Positions 54,091 to 63,965 of a DNA stretch of 64,000 bases are shown piece by piece. The DNA comes from Notospermus geniculatus. Lineage: Eukaryota > Nemertea > Pilidiophora > Heteronemertea > Lineidae. Each line of letters starts with the position of its first letter. Within the stretch, counting starts at the first letter, position 1. Under the pieces are notes generated by a model. That model saw only the letters and a program-made list of their open reading frames with translations, ran no database searches and was not told where the DNA came from. Both the position numbers and the translations under genes were made by a program. Location: contig NMRB01000360.1 in the NCBI GenBank assembly GCA_002633025.1, forward strand, positions 359,658 to 423,657. The letters are read 5' to 3'.

Positions 54091-54524
54091 CTGCGTAGTT
54101 CATGTTTATCAATCACCGGCCTACTTGGGATGAGATGGTGGGGATGAACATTTGCTGGAATGGCTTTGATACTCCACGGATTCCGGCGAATGTCGGCAGG
54201 GGTTTGTGTGAGCGGATGAAGAGGAGCGAGGAAAAACCCCTGCTGTGGGAGGATGGAGAGGATGGAAGACACAGTCTTGCCAACGAACAGGCATGATAAT
54301 AGGCTAAAGTCGAAGAGCTAGTAAAACCGTTAAAGAGCAATGTATTCCTTCCCTAGCCTGCGCTGAACATACCCGCGTTAAGGAAGACCTCTACTGACAA
54401 TGTTAACCGACCAGCCGCGCTCGACGTTGCTGAATTTTGGTGACGGATACCACCATGACCAACGAAGGAAGTCCTTATTGGCGAAGATGGTTAACCGCAG
54501 TAACATATCATTCATCCTGACTAA

Positions 54525-55544
54525 ATGACGAATGTCCTCTTAGAGTATGCGAAACTACGGTCTGTTTTCAACCATTACACACAGAAAACAAAATACGACT
54601 ATGAGGTGAGACATCGGGTTAAATTACTCAGAAATGAAACGCTGCCATTCCGTGCGATTTTCTACAGCCGAAATAATGATGCTATTATCATGACATTTTT
54701 GAGTGGACGACACAAGACAATCATGAACATTATTAGTGTGAACCCTGTTGATGGAAATATTACATATATTGGGCCAAAATATAGCGTTCATGATGAAGGA
54801 CGGTTAGAATTCGTTGGCGAGTATAAGCGATACTTAATCGCTAACACTGAAGAGGAGCCAGGCATTTTCGTTTTCTTTGGCATGGATGCTGTCATAAGGG
54901 GCGGGATACTTATCGCCACGTCAAAGAAATCTCCAGGTTCCGCAACTGAATTTAGAAAATCTTTGATTTTGTTTGATAAAAATTCAAATACGGCCCTCAT
55001 AAGAGTATCGCGAAATAACGACTACGAAATAGAATCGTGTAAATATACCGAGAGGAGGGTTCGAAGCGGAACACTTTTGCGGTTCAACTGTTATCTGGGT
55101 AATCGTTGCTTCAAATTTGCCGCGTATGCTTTTGAGGGATCGTATGTGTTTTCCCCAAAGAGGCTGAGTTCGTTTACAATAATCATTGTCTTTAACACAA
55201 GAGTAAGAAAATCTGCACACTTTCAGGTTTCCTTTCCAGAAATAACCCCTGTCAAATATGCAATGATAAACGATTTTCATCGCTTGGTTTATCTTGTAAT
55301 ATCTAACCACAGGATCGTACTGATAGATTGGTCCGATTTACATCGTAAGAAAATTCGTGTCAAGGATAAACACGTTTTGAAATTTAATGAAGGCGGTCAT
55401 TTTGTTGTTTTGAATTCAGGCGAATTGCTCCAGTTCATTTTTAATGTTCATCGTAAAAATACTTGGTATACAGAAGAAATAAGAATTTATTCACCCACTT
55501 TTAAGTGTCCAGTTACCCAGCACTTCGGCGTAACCAGTGACTGA
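54525..55544 (+). CDS. Orphan family protein, 339 aa, single exon
   Basis: Unrecognised protein, clearly homologous over its whole length to the ORF at 58431-59474. Near residue 42 is LPFRAIFYSRNNDAIIMTF, the family signature. Other conserved blocks are KYSVHDEGRLEFVGEYKRYL, NDFHRLVYLVISNHRIVLID and KFNEGGHFVVLNSGELLQF. Strand-rich repeats are compatible with a beta-propeller. No signal peptide or membrane helix. CTCTTAG just before AGTATGCGAAACT (about 54541) and CTTTAG at the same place in the paralog could be splice acceptors, so the true start may lie in an upstream exon. Amino-acid conservation between the two copies argues for coding. Confidence 0.68.
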   Translation: MTNVLLEYAKLRSVFNHYTQKTKYDYEVRHRVKLLRNETLPFRAIFYSRNNDAIIMTFLSGRHKTIMNIISVNPVDGNITYIGPKYSVHDEGRLEFVGEYKRYLIANTEEEPGIFVFFGMDAVIRGGILIATSKKSPGSATEFRKSLILFDKNSNTALIRVSRNNDYEIESCKYTERRVRSGTLLRFNCYLGNRCFKFAAYAFEGSYVFSPKRLSSFTIIIVFNTRVRKSAHFQVSFPEITPVKYAMINDFHRLVYLVISNHRIVLIDWSDLHRKKIRVKDKHVLKFNEGGHFVVLNSGELLQFIFNVHRKNTWYTEEIRIYSPTFKCPVTQHFGVTSD

Positions 55545-55618
55545 GTGGCGTTCTTAACAAGCATACAAAACAATGTAAACGGAACCGAATACACCAAAAT
55601 TGCAGCTGTATGAGGCAA

Positions 55619-56587
55619 GTACAATCTCGGTCATAAGTTATTAACCAGTGGATATTTGTCAATTACTCCGTGATCCCCCAATATTTTTTCACCAATTTTT
55701 GAGGCATGATAGTTAGATCATTTGTCCATCATTTGGCATAATGATTTTTCTGATCAGTTGGCTGACTTGGGTTTTACCCTTGTTCGAAGTTCGCCGGTCA
55801 GAATGAGATTTTCGGAAACGCCGCAAATCCTAAAAATGTTCACCTGTACAATCTTACAGTGTCTGTATAGATAAATATCAGCATCAAAAATTTTCAAAAT
55901 ATTTGAGGTTTTAACCTAAAAATGGCAACTTTGTTGGGATTTTTGCACTGTGGTTTGAAGCCCAGTCAACAGCACTCTGAGATGACCCTCCTCAAGCTTC
56001 ACTAGAATTAATATAATAGGCATTCTTCCGCCCTCATGCCATGCTCTTCCTAAAAGATGAATGCAGATCAGTTTCAACCATTCAATCAGGATGTCGACCC
56101 GAATCTGATCAGGCCCTATTCAACATGATCAATGAATGCAAACTGGCCCATAAAATGCCTAACCACAAAAAAAACCTGACTGGATTTTTGTCAATAGGAA
56201 CCCAGTAAGGCTTGAGGGGTCATCTCAGAGTGCTGTTCACTGGACTTGAAAGCAGAGTGCTAAAATCACAACAAAGTTGCCATTTTTTTAAGTTAAAAAT
56301 CGAAAATTATGAAAAGTTTTGACGCTGATTTCCATCTATGCAGACAGAGGAAGATTTTGCAGGTGAAAATTTTCAGGAATTCCGAAGTTTCCGAAAATCT
56401 CATTCTGACCGGCGAACTTCGAACAGCGGTAAAACCCAAGTCAGCCAACTGATCAGAAAAATCATTATGCCAAATGATGGACAAATGATCTAACTATCAT
56501 GCGTCAAAAATTGGTGAAAAAATATTGGGGGACCACGGGGTAATTGACAAATATCCACTGGTTAATAACTTATGACCGAGATTGTAC
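55619..56587. mobile_element. Foldback element, 969 bp, about 390-bp arms
   Basis: GTACAATCTCGGTCATAAGT at the left is inverted at the right (ACTTATGACCGAGATTGTAC). The arms stay alignable inwards to GAGGGGTCATCTCAGAGTGC. The middle about 180 bp is single-copy and non-coding. Lies 75 bp after the stop of the ORF at 54525. Confidence 0.9.
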
Positions 56588-56674
56588 GTACCGACTTTTT
56601 AATAAACGAGAGCACAATGCACCAGGTGATATCGCAAGCGATCTGGGGCCATACTCACGAAACCTTGCTAGGCT

Positions 56675-57729
56675 TAAGGCCCGTCTAGACGATCATACAT
56701 TTGTTCAAAACACCATCATACATTTGTATGATGACGTTTGAACATCATCATACATGTTGGATGCTATTCAAGTTTTGTTGGGAAAATGGTCCACACGATC
56801 ATACATTTGTCCATGAACATCATCATACAAAATGTATGATGATGTTTTGAACAAATGTATGATCGTGTAGACGGGCCTTTATGGCCTGTCTACACCATCA
56901 TACATTTGTTCAAAACATCATCATACGGTAAGCTCGAGTTTAAACCACCGGTTCATTATTTCCAAAAGCACACCCACAATCGAAATTGGAGCGAATAAAA
57001 CATAACAAGTATTATGCTGAATGACTGGAATCGGTGGCTCATGGCCTTGGCTGCCTGGATTGGAACGCAACTGATTAGATCCATTTCGATTGTGGGTGTG
57101 CTTATGAACATAATGAACCGGTGGTTTAAACTCGAGATTACCGTACATTTGTATGATGATGTCCATGCTTGTTGTGGATTTCCGTCTACACAATGCAGCT
57201 AAAATTTTGAACATCATCATATGTCATCATCCATTGTTCAAAACAGCATCATAAACTTGTATGATGATGTTCAAGTTTGTTGTGGATTTCGATCTACAGT
57301 CCAACATTCATGGACATTTGTATGATGAGGTATGATGGAGAAAAGATGTTGGATGCTGTTCAAGTTTGTTGCCGAATGGGAAAACCGTCCACACGGTCAT
57401 ACATTTGTCCATGAAAATCATCATACAATTTTTTTGGGATGCTGTGGATTTGTTGGCAAGATGAAACATGCAGCTAAGAATTTGAACATCATTTGTCCAT
57501 GAACATCATCATACAGATGTATGATGATTTGTCATCATTTGTCCATTTTGAAAAAAATGTATGCTCGTGTAGACGGGCCTTAAAAATTTGAACATCATCC
57601 TACGTGTTGGTTGTTGTTCACGTTTGTTGGGAAAACAGCCTACACAATCAAACATCTGTCCATGAACATCATCATACAAATGTATGATGATGTTTTGAAC
57701 AAATGTATGATCGTGTGGACAGGCCTTAG
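56675..57729. mobile_element. Cluster of ATCATACATTTGT MITEs
   Basis: Repeated ends AAGGCCCGTCTAGACGATCA (56675) and TGATCGTGTAGACGGGCCTT (near 56860-56878, 57558-57580, 57705-57729). Between them, dozens of CATCATACA/TGTATGATG words occur in both orientations. Several MITE copies are nested or fused, and individual borders are hard to draw by eye. Confidence 0.75.
56927..57142. mobile_element. MITE nested in the cluster, about 216 bp
   Basis: GGTAAGCTCGAGTTTAAACC at the left and GGTTTAAACTCGAGATTACC at the right, followed inwards by ACACCCACAATCGAAATTGG and its inverse. Confidence 0.85.
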
Positions 57730-57896
57730 TTGCTTACTAAAATTACCTAATTTGTTCAGGCCAATGTACATCACTAGCAACCAACTAGCAAGGTTTCATG
57801 AATATGGGCCTTGATTGCAAGCGAGCAATATCGGCTGTTGACGCCAGTGTGCGCTGGACATCGATGTGCGGAATCCTCTCGCCAGCAAGGTGATCT

Positions 57897-58018
57897 GGGG
57901 GCATATTCATAAAACCTTGCCAGCTTAGTTGGTTGCTGGTTGTGTACATTGACATGTAGGCCTAACTGGGCACTTTAGCAAGTAACTATGCCAAGCAACG
58001 TTTTATGAATATGGGCCC
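57897..58018. mobile_element. MITE, 122 bp, GGGCATATTCATAAAAC ends
   Basis: GGGGCATATTCATAAAACCT at the left, GTTTTATGAATATGGGCCC at the right. A related solo end is at about 57790-57811. Confidence 0.75.
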
Positions 58019-58095
58019 TGATCGCCACCGAGCAAAATCGGTTGTTGACGCCGCGTGGATCGGCGACGTGCGGAATCCTCTCGCCAGCAAGCGAT

Positions 58096-58229
58096 CAGGA
58101 GTGGCCGCATAGAAACTCCGCTAGCGATAGCGGAGCCCATCTGCCGATAGTGCTGTACGTTTTTCCATGCATTTTTAACACCGATAGGCGGGTGTCGAAG
58201 TACTAGCGGCGTTCCACTGCGGCCACTCC
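58096..58229. mobile_element. MITE, about 134 bp, AGGAGTGGCCGCA ends
   Basis: TCAGGAGTGGCCGCA and TGCGGCCACTCCTGA are inverted, with GATC on both sides as a possible target duplication. Confidence 0.8.
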
Positions 58230-58310
58230 TGATCGCCACCGAGCAAAATCGCCTGTTGACGCCAGGTGTGCGCGTAGACTTCGACGTGCGGAATCCTCGA
58301 GGATCTCGCG

Positions 58311-59474
58311 GTGTTCGCCCACAAACAGTACCAAAGCCCGCCGATATCGCCTAGTCTGCGGTGGCTGGAGAGAAGTCCGGTCGCGAGTAGATCGCTTGCG
58401 ATACCGTCTGGCGTGCTGTTGGCTTTAGATGCGAAACTACGGTTTGTTTTCAACTGCTACATGTACACACAGAAAACAAAATACGATTATGAGCCTAAGT
58501 ATCGGCGTCAACTCCTTAGCAATGAAACACTACCATTTCATGCGATCTTCTACAGTCAAAATAACGACGCACTTATCATGACATTTTTCGAAAGAAACAG
58601 GACAGTCATGAACATTATTAATGTTAAACCTCCCAACGGCAATATTAGGCCTACATGTATTGGGCTAAACATGCCAAAGTATAGCGTTCATGATGAAGGA
58701 CGATTAGAATTCGTTGGGGAATACAAGCGATACTTGATCGCAACCACGGAAGAGAGGTACGGGGATTTCATTTTATTTGGCACGGATGCCGACAAAAAAG
58801 GAAGGGTTATTTTTGAACAGGAAAATCCCGATGTCATTTATGAATTTAGAAATGTGTTATTTATGTTTGAAAAAAGTGTGAAAGAGGTCATGATGCATGT
58901 ATTTCACATTGCCGATTATGGGCTTCAATTGTGTTCATACCTAAAAAAGAGGCGTCGAACTGCAATAGATTTGTATTTGAAATGTAAATTAGGCCAACGT
59001 TCGTTCAGATTTTTTGCCTATACTCCCACAGGGTCGTATGTGTTTTGCAAAGAGAAACCGAGTTCACTCACGATCGTGGTCATTTTTGATAGAGGGCGAA
59101 AAAAGTTCATGCGGTTTGAAGTTTCCTTTGCAGGTGATACATATGTGCAATATGTAATGATGAATGATTTTCATCGCTTGATTTATCTTGTGATATCAAA
59201 CCACAGAATTGTTCTAATAGATTGGTCCAAGGAACATCATGAAAAAATTTATATCAAGGATAAACACATTTTGAAATTTAAACACATTTTGAAATTTAAT
59301 GAGGGCGGTCATTTTGTTGTTTTGAAATCAGGCGAATTGCTTCAGTTCATTTCTAATATTCATCGTAAAAATACTTGGTATACAGAAGAAATTAGGATTT
59401 TTTCACCCACTTTGAGGTGTACACACCAGCATTATAGCATAATTGATAAAAACGATTTAGGAGTAACCATATAG
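58311..59474 (+). CDS. Orphan family protein, about 348-387 aa
   Basis: Paralog of the ORF at 54525. The open frame starts at 58311, but similarity begins only at about 58431 (DAKLRFVFNCY), just after a possible splice acceptor (GGCTTTAG). The first 40 residues are therefore doubtful. Conserved blocks: LPFHAIFYSQNNDALIMTF, KYSVHDEGRLEFVGEYKRYL, NDFHRLIYLVISNHRIVLID, KFNEGGHFVVLKSGELLQF. An 18-bp in-frame tandem duplication (59263-59298) repeats KHILKF. Function unknown; possible beta-propeller. Confidence 0.66.
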   Translation: MFAHKQYQSPPISPSLRWLERSPVASRSLAIPSGVLLALDAKLRFVFNCYMYTQKTKYDYEPKYRRQLLSNETLPFHAIFYSQNNDALIMTFFERNRTVMNIINVKPPNGNIRPTCIGLNMPKYSVHDEGRLEFVGEYKRYLIATTEERYGDFILFGTDADKKGRVIFEQENPDVIYEFRNVLFMFEKSVKEVMMHVFHIADYGLQLCSYLKKRRRTAIDLYLKCKLGQRSFRFFAYTPTGSYVFCKEKPSSLTIVVIFDRGRKKFMRFEVSFAGDTYVQYVMMNDFHRLIYLVISNHRIVLIDWSKEHHEKIYIKDKHILKFKHILKFNEGGHFVVLKSGELLQFISNIHRKNTWYTEEIRIFSPTLRCTHQHYSIIDKNDLGVTI

Positions 59475-60641
59475 TCTTGTGGCGTACTTCTGACAAAAAA
59501 ATAAAGTAAAGGAATGGAATAAGCAGGCCTGCATATCGAAATCTGTAGGGAGTGCTCATTATACTATTCTCAACTTAGAGCTTGAAACTTTGCCAAATTT
59601 CGATCTCTAATGTCATACAAAAGCGGCCATATTGAAATGGAAGGATATGTGATGCGGCGCGCCGATTACGCAGACTGGCGGAGTGTTCTTCCGCTAAGAA
59701 ATAGTTCGCTAGTATATAGTATTGAAATGACGAAAATCACACATTAGGCTATATGATCATTTTCTGTACTTTAGTACTCAATCATGTCAATAGTGTACGG
59801 ATTCAATGCTGTCCATGCGTTTTACGTGAATTCTATCGAGTAACGATTTGAGGGACTTCATTACAACGTATATCATAGTAGGCGGCGAGAGCTACTTTCC
59901 CACTTGCCCGGCATGATCACCAAAATGTGTAATTAACCACATTACTGGCGTGTCACTTTCAAGTTTACATACACCGTATCAAATATATGTCAGTTTATAG
60001 ATAAGATATTTGAGCGATAAACACGCCTTCAGACAGCCAGGGTTTGCAAGTGTTATATTTTGTTCACGGAGGTGACGACTGGTTATGAGTGATGCGGCAG
60101 CCTAACAATTTGGGACGCGATCACGTCCAGAATCACTCCGCGCATGACTGTATGACATCCGAGGGGCTTTCCCGAACAATGATGGAAAGACCCGAGGTGT
60201 TCCGAATGCTCATTATACGTGTGGCAATCCTGTAACCCTCTCTATGGTTTCTTTTCAACTATGACTCATAGGAAACAACGGTTGAAGGTAACCGTGGGCA
60301 GTGCGGTGACAACTTTCATTACCGAATGGGCATAACAAGCCTGCGCACACGAGAGGAAAAAACCTTCACAATGTTCTTAGAAGGTGTCTGTCCTTGGAGG
60401 TAGGTGTGGCCTATCGCTTCCGAGGGCTGATCACAAGTCGCTGGTGATCACAAAGTAGGTCTATCAGTATTTCGGATGAGAACAACCTTGAAAAATTTTA
60501 TGGTGAAGTAGAACTGAGAAGTAGCCTATAAACATCCTGACCAACGAAGAAATACCGCATAACCCTGTCCCACTTTCTCTTAAATAAGTTAGTTTTAATT
60601 TAGTTTGCCAAGGTCGTGAAGGCTTGTGGAATTCAGTGACT
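59475..60641. other. Gene-free sequence
   Basis: No recognised gene. May include the promoter of the exon at 60642. Confidence 0.4.
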
Positions 60642-60708
60642 ATGGATGCGGGGGAACGATTGAGCGTTGCTGTTCTGCTTTTAATGTGCATGGGAACATT
60701 CGCTGATG
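60642..60708 (+). CDS. Probable first exon encoding a signal peptide
   Basis: ATG opens a short frame MDAGERLSVAVLLLMCMGTF followed by ADG. It has a basic/acidic n-region, a hydrophobic core (VAVLLLMCM) and a small-residue cleavage site (TFA|D). A strong splice donor (GATG|GTAGGT) follows immediately. This is the classic layout of the first exon of a secreted or membrane protein. The following exons are not identified and may lie beyond the window. Confidence 0.4.
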
Positions 60709-60827
60709 GTAGGTGGGGCATGCTTTAGTTTTAAACACTTTTTCGATCTTTTGAGTCCGCCTAGATTGTATATCAGTCACTTCACGTTAGGTAAAGCGTA
60801 ATCATCCATCAGCGTAGTGACATCTAC

Positions 60828-60995
60828 AATAAAAAAAACACCCGAGTGTGATTTCCAAGTGTGCAGAACACATGAGTGATGGCCTTTGGCCGGGAAAATC
60901 CCGAGACCGCAGGTCGAGTGATTTTCCCGGCCAAAGGCCATCACGAGTGTGTTCTGCACACTTGGAAATTACACGAGGGTGGTTTTTTATTTATT
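60828..60995. mobile_element. Palindromic MITE, about 168 bp
   Basis: AATAAAAAAAACACCCGAGT, then CAAGTGTGCAGAACACA and GATGGCCTTTGGCCGGGAAA, are all found inverted in the right half. Short centre around CCGCAGGTCG. Confidence 0.88.
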
Positions 60996-61266
60996 ATATA
61001 CCGAAAACAACTTGTATTTTCCACAATAAGCAGAAGAAATCTATACTATAAAACGTGAAGGCACTTCCGTCCGTCAGCATTGGCGGCGTTGCGCAGTGAC
61101 GTCATCAATCACCGTCCAAGTAGGTCCATGTGGCTACTGGCTACTGCAATCATTGGCTATTATCGGGCAACTGGCTCCAACTGTATTTTCCACCTGTTCA
61201 CAACTTATTTCGCCCGTCAATTTAAATTCGTGACGTGAATTGAAAGCGCTATCTCCACAATGTGAT

Positions 61267-61708
61267 GTCAGTGGATTTCTCCGCCTGCGCTGTTGCCATG
61301 TTTACGATGACCAACCCCCTGCACATGCCCAGCAGCATGGCTGCTTCCTGTGTACCGTCTGATGGTCGCCATACCATTTTGTTCTCTATTCAAAGTTTCA
61401 GTGAGGCGTACCAACCACTGAGCGCATAAAAATTCAAAAAGCTCACCTACGTCTGTTAGTTATTGAACAATAGGAGGTGAATTGAATGTCAGTGGATTTC
61501 TCCGCCTGCGCTGTTGCCATGTTTACGATGACCAACCTCCTGCACATGCCCAGCAGCTTGGCTGCTTCCTGTGTGCCGTCTGATGGTCGCCATACCATTT
61601 TGTTCTCTATTCAAAGTTTCAGTGAGGCGTACCAACCACTGAGCGCATAAAAATTCAAAAAACTCACCTACGTCTGTTAGTTATTGAACAATAGGAGGTG
61701 AATTGAAT
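61267..61708 (+). repeat. 221-bp tandem duplication
   Basis: 61267-61487 and 61488-61708 differ at only about four positions. Starts GTCAGTGGATTTCTCCGCCT. No coding role seen. Confidence 0.93.
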
Positions 61709-62324
61709 TGAAACCCCCGAGGAAAACAAAGCGATTCGTCCCAACAGCCAGCTGTAGAACACAGGAACTTGTACCAATGTTGGAAAAAAACACGCCATTA
61801 TGGCCCGAAGGGCCATCAGAAAGGGCCGCAGGCCCGTAAAAGCAACCCTTACTGACAACACATATACACGGATAAGGAGTGCAACATCACCATTTCGCAA
61901 TGCATTGATACGAACGGCCATGTTGTTTCCCAACTCGCTCGATGAAATCGCCGTTTTCACATAGTACACGGCGAATCCTCACAAAAACTGGCATTCTCGT
62001 AAATCTATAGATTATTACCTTTCATAAAAACAACAATATGTTGACAGTCCCAGCCGATTTATATGCTTTATGGCACTTTTGATCCGGAGTTCGACAACTT
62101 CACAGAATTAGTGCAGGTGTCCAGGAACCAGAACGAGGCTCTGCAGGGAAAATCCAGGTCGCCGCTGGTGCTAAAAATAGAACGCCGCTGATTGGCGAGC
62201 GAGTTCGTCTGCCACTCAAGTTTCGTCGCAGCGGTTGTTTTGAATTGAACACCACGTGTGCACCTGTCACAATCCGTAAACTATCGTAAATTTTTCCGTT
62301 TTCTTGCGTCAATATTTATCGAAT

Positions 62325-62365
62325 ATGACAGAGGAGTGTGAGAAGTCGTCGGACAGTCTAGGATG
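62325..62365 (+). CDS. Possible short first exon
   Basis: ATG followed by TEECEKSSDSLG and then a consensus splice donor (GGATG|GTAAGT). An ATTGG (CCAAT-type) box lies about 130 bp upstream. There is no downstream exon to confirm it, so this is tentative. Confidence 0.22.
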
Positions 62366-62424
62366 GTAAGTCATTCATTTGTTATCTGGAAAGGTAGGCC
62401 TAGGGGCCTACTCCCAGATATGGT

Positions 62425-62462
62425 GATCTAGGCCTAGGCCTAGGCCTAGGCCTCGGCCTGGG
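62425..62462. repeat. (AGGCCT)n microsatellite
   Basis: Five to six tandem AGGCCT units, the local extreme of a word abundant throughout the window. Confidence 0.9.
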
Positions 62463-62581
62463 GCCCCGCCGCTCTCTAAGTTATCATATCAAAGCAGCCA
62501 GCCAGGAAGAGCAATGTATAAAGAGTTTCATGGTGTTAGAGCATTTCACTGAGAAGCACAAGTCATGTTTCTTCAAATCCT

Positions 62582-62636
62582 GGTGTGAAAGGAATGGGAG
62601 TCCTAGGAATGCATGTCCTAGTTACAATATTAGGCT
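62582..62636. mobile_element. GGTGTGACAGG MITE fragment
   Basis: GGTGTGAAAGGAATGGGAGT and GTTACAATATTAGG resemble one end of the family at 17090, 35390 and 45601. The other end is not found. Confidence 0.5.
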
Positions 62637-62683
62637 ACATTTAAGTCTCCTGTTTTAATGTAGTAGAGTGTGTCGAAATGAGT

Positions 62684-63965
62684 TTAATGGAGTTTTTTCC
62701 CACGGCCTTTCCCCTTTCCCTTTCCCTTTCCCTTGCCCCGGCCCCTGCAAAGAGAACAGGACCATCTGCTTTTCTCAACCTTCATGAATGTCTCTGACCC
62801 TGAAATCCCTTCACACCCCCAGTGGAACCAACGATTACAATCGTCACAGGCGATACTTGGCTGGGCCGAAGGAATCTCCTCAGCGTCCAAACATTCTTTC
62901 TGACAACCAGGGCACAGAAACGATGTACCGGTATCTACTGCAGCAGCCTTCCTCTTCTTTGTCTTGGGCTCCTTATTTCCTTCTCTCTCTGACAAAGCTG
63001 CAACCTTCTGTCTCAATGCAATTTTCTTCCTCCTGGGCAATGATTCTTTTATTATTTTAACACTGTCGTTGAGGCACACCTTGATGTAATGAGCTGTGAC
63101 GGCGTCGAAAATATCGAGTTTAATGGAGTCCAAGAATTCCTCCTCCGCTTCACTGAGTTGGACTGGCAAGTCCAAGTCTAGGAAAATCCCCAACCACAAT
63201 TGGAGAAGACGTTCGTCCTGGAGAATCTTTGACTCTATTGCCTGATGAATGTTCTCTTGATGTTTGTCAAGGGCAGCTTTTGTCAGGTACGGCAAGAGGG
63301 CCATGTGTACCTGACAAAAAAAGTTGAACAGGTTATCTCGGATATGAAATAAACCTCTTGAGGCCTCCTGTTTAAAATCTACGTAGTGAAGGGTGTCGTG
63401 GTCTTCCGCATCCTCTTCTATTTCAGCCTCCGTCACTCTTAGGGCGTCCAACACCTTCGTCTTCAGATAAAGAATGTTTTTTGCCTTAGACTGCCTTCCG
63501 CGGATGGATTTTTTTTACCCTGCACGTTATTCGCCATACAGTGGCACCGGCAATATATCTTATTTTGGCCTTGGCTTCAGGTCCAAGGGTTATGACCTCC
63601 GGCAACGCAGTATCGGTATTGTCCCGTTGCTCAACTTCGCGAGCTTTCTCCTTGATTTGCTTATGAAAGCACCAAAACGCCACTTTAGAGGCAAGTTTTA
63701 GAGAGGCTTTCTCTTCCCCAAGCAACAACGTTGCCCTTTCATGAAATAAACTTGATTGCAAGAATGCATTTAGCTGTTTATATGCATCGTTACAAGCAGC
63801 TGGTTTGCGCATTGGACCAAGTAAAATACTTGAGCACTTGGATGCACATTCCGACGAGAAGACAATAACGTTGTCCTCTTTCCGGAAGAGAAGATCTGAT
63901 GCGAAATCATGCAACTGAACATCATCTAATGTATTCAAGAATTCATTAATGTCAGATTTTTGCAT
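62684..63965 (-). pseudogene. PHD-finger protein with a homopolymer frameshift
   Basis: Two minus-strand frames join at an 8-T run (63509-63516). The first (63965 to about 63517, MQKSDINEFLNTLDDVQLHD) ends IRYIAGATVWRITCRVKK. The second resumes SIRGRQSKAKNILYLKTKVLDALRV and runs to 62684. The joined protein would be about 420 residues: a helical N-terminal part unknown to me, an acidic stretch (EIEEDAED), a basic KTKKRKAAA segment, then a C-terminal PHD finger (CPGC ... CDDC...WFHWGC ... WSCSLC, C4HC3) and a tail of GK repeats. PHD fingers usually read histone H3 tails. The frameshift may be a sequencing error rather than real, since the rest is intact. It may start in an exon upstream of 63965. 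Confidence 0.7.
62701..62750 (-). repeat. Hexamer repeat encoding GKGKGK tail
   Basis: (CCTTTC)n run on the plus strand, in frame on the minus strand, coding the glycine-lysine tail after the PHD finger. Confidence 0.85.

Larger units (their letters stand above)
57812..58310 (+). repeat. Tandem repeat (3 units) split by two MITEs
   Basis: Units containing GAGCAA(A/T)ATCGG(C/T)TGTTGACGCC and GACGTGCGGAATCCTC at about 57825, 58031 and 58240. The MITEs at 57897-58018 and 58096-58229 lie between them. Confidence 0.75.
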
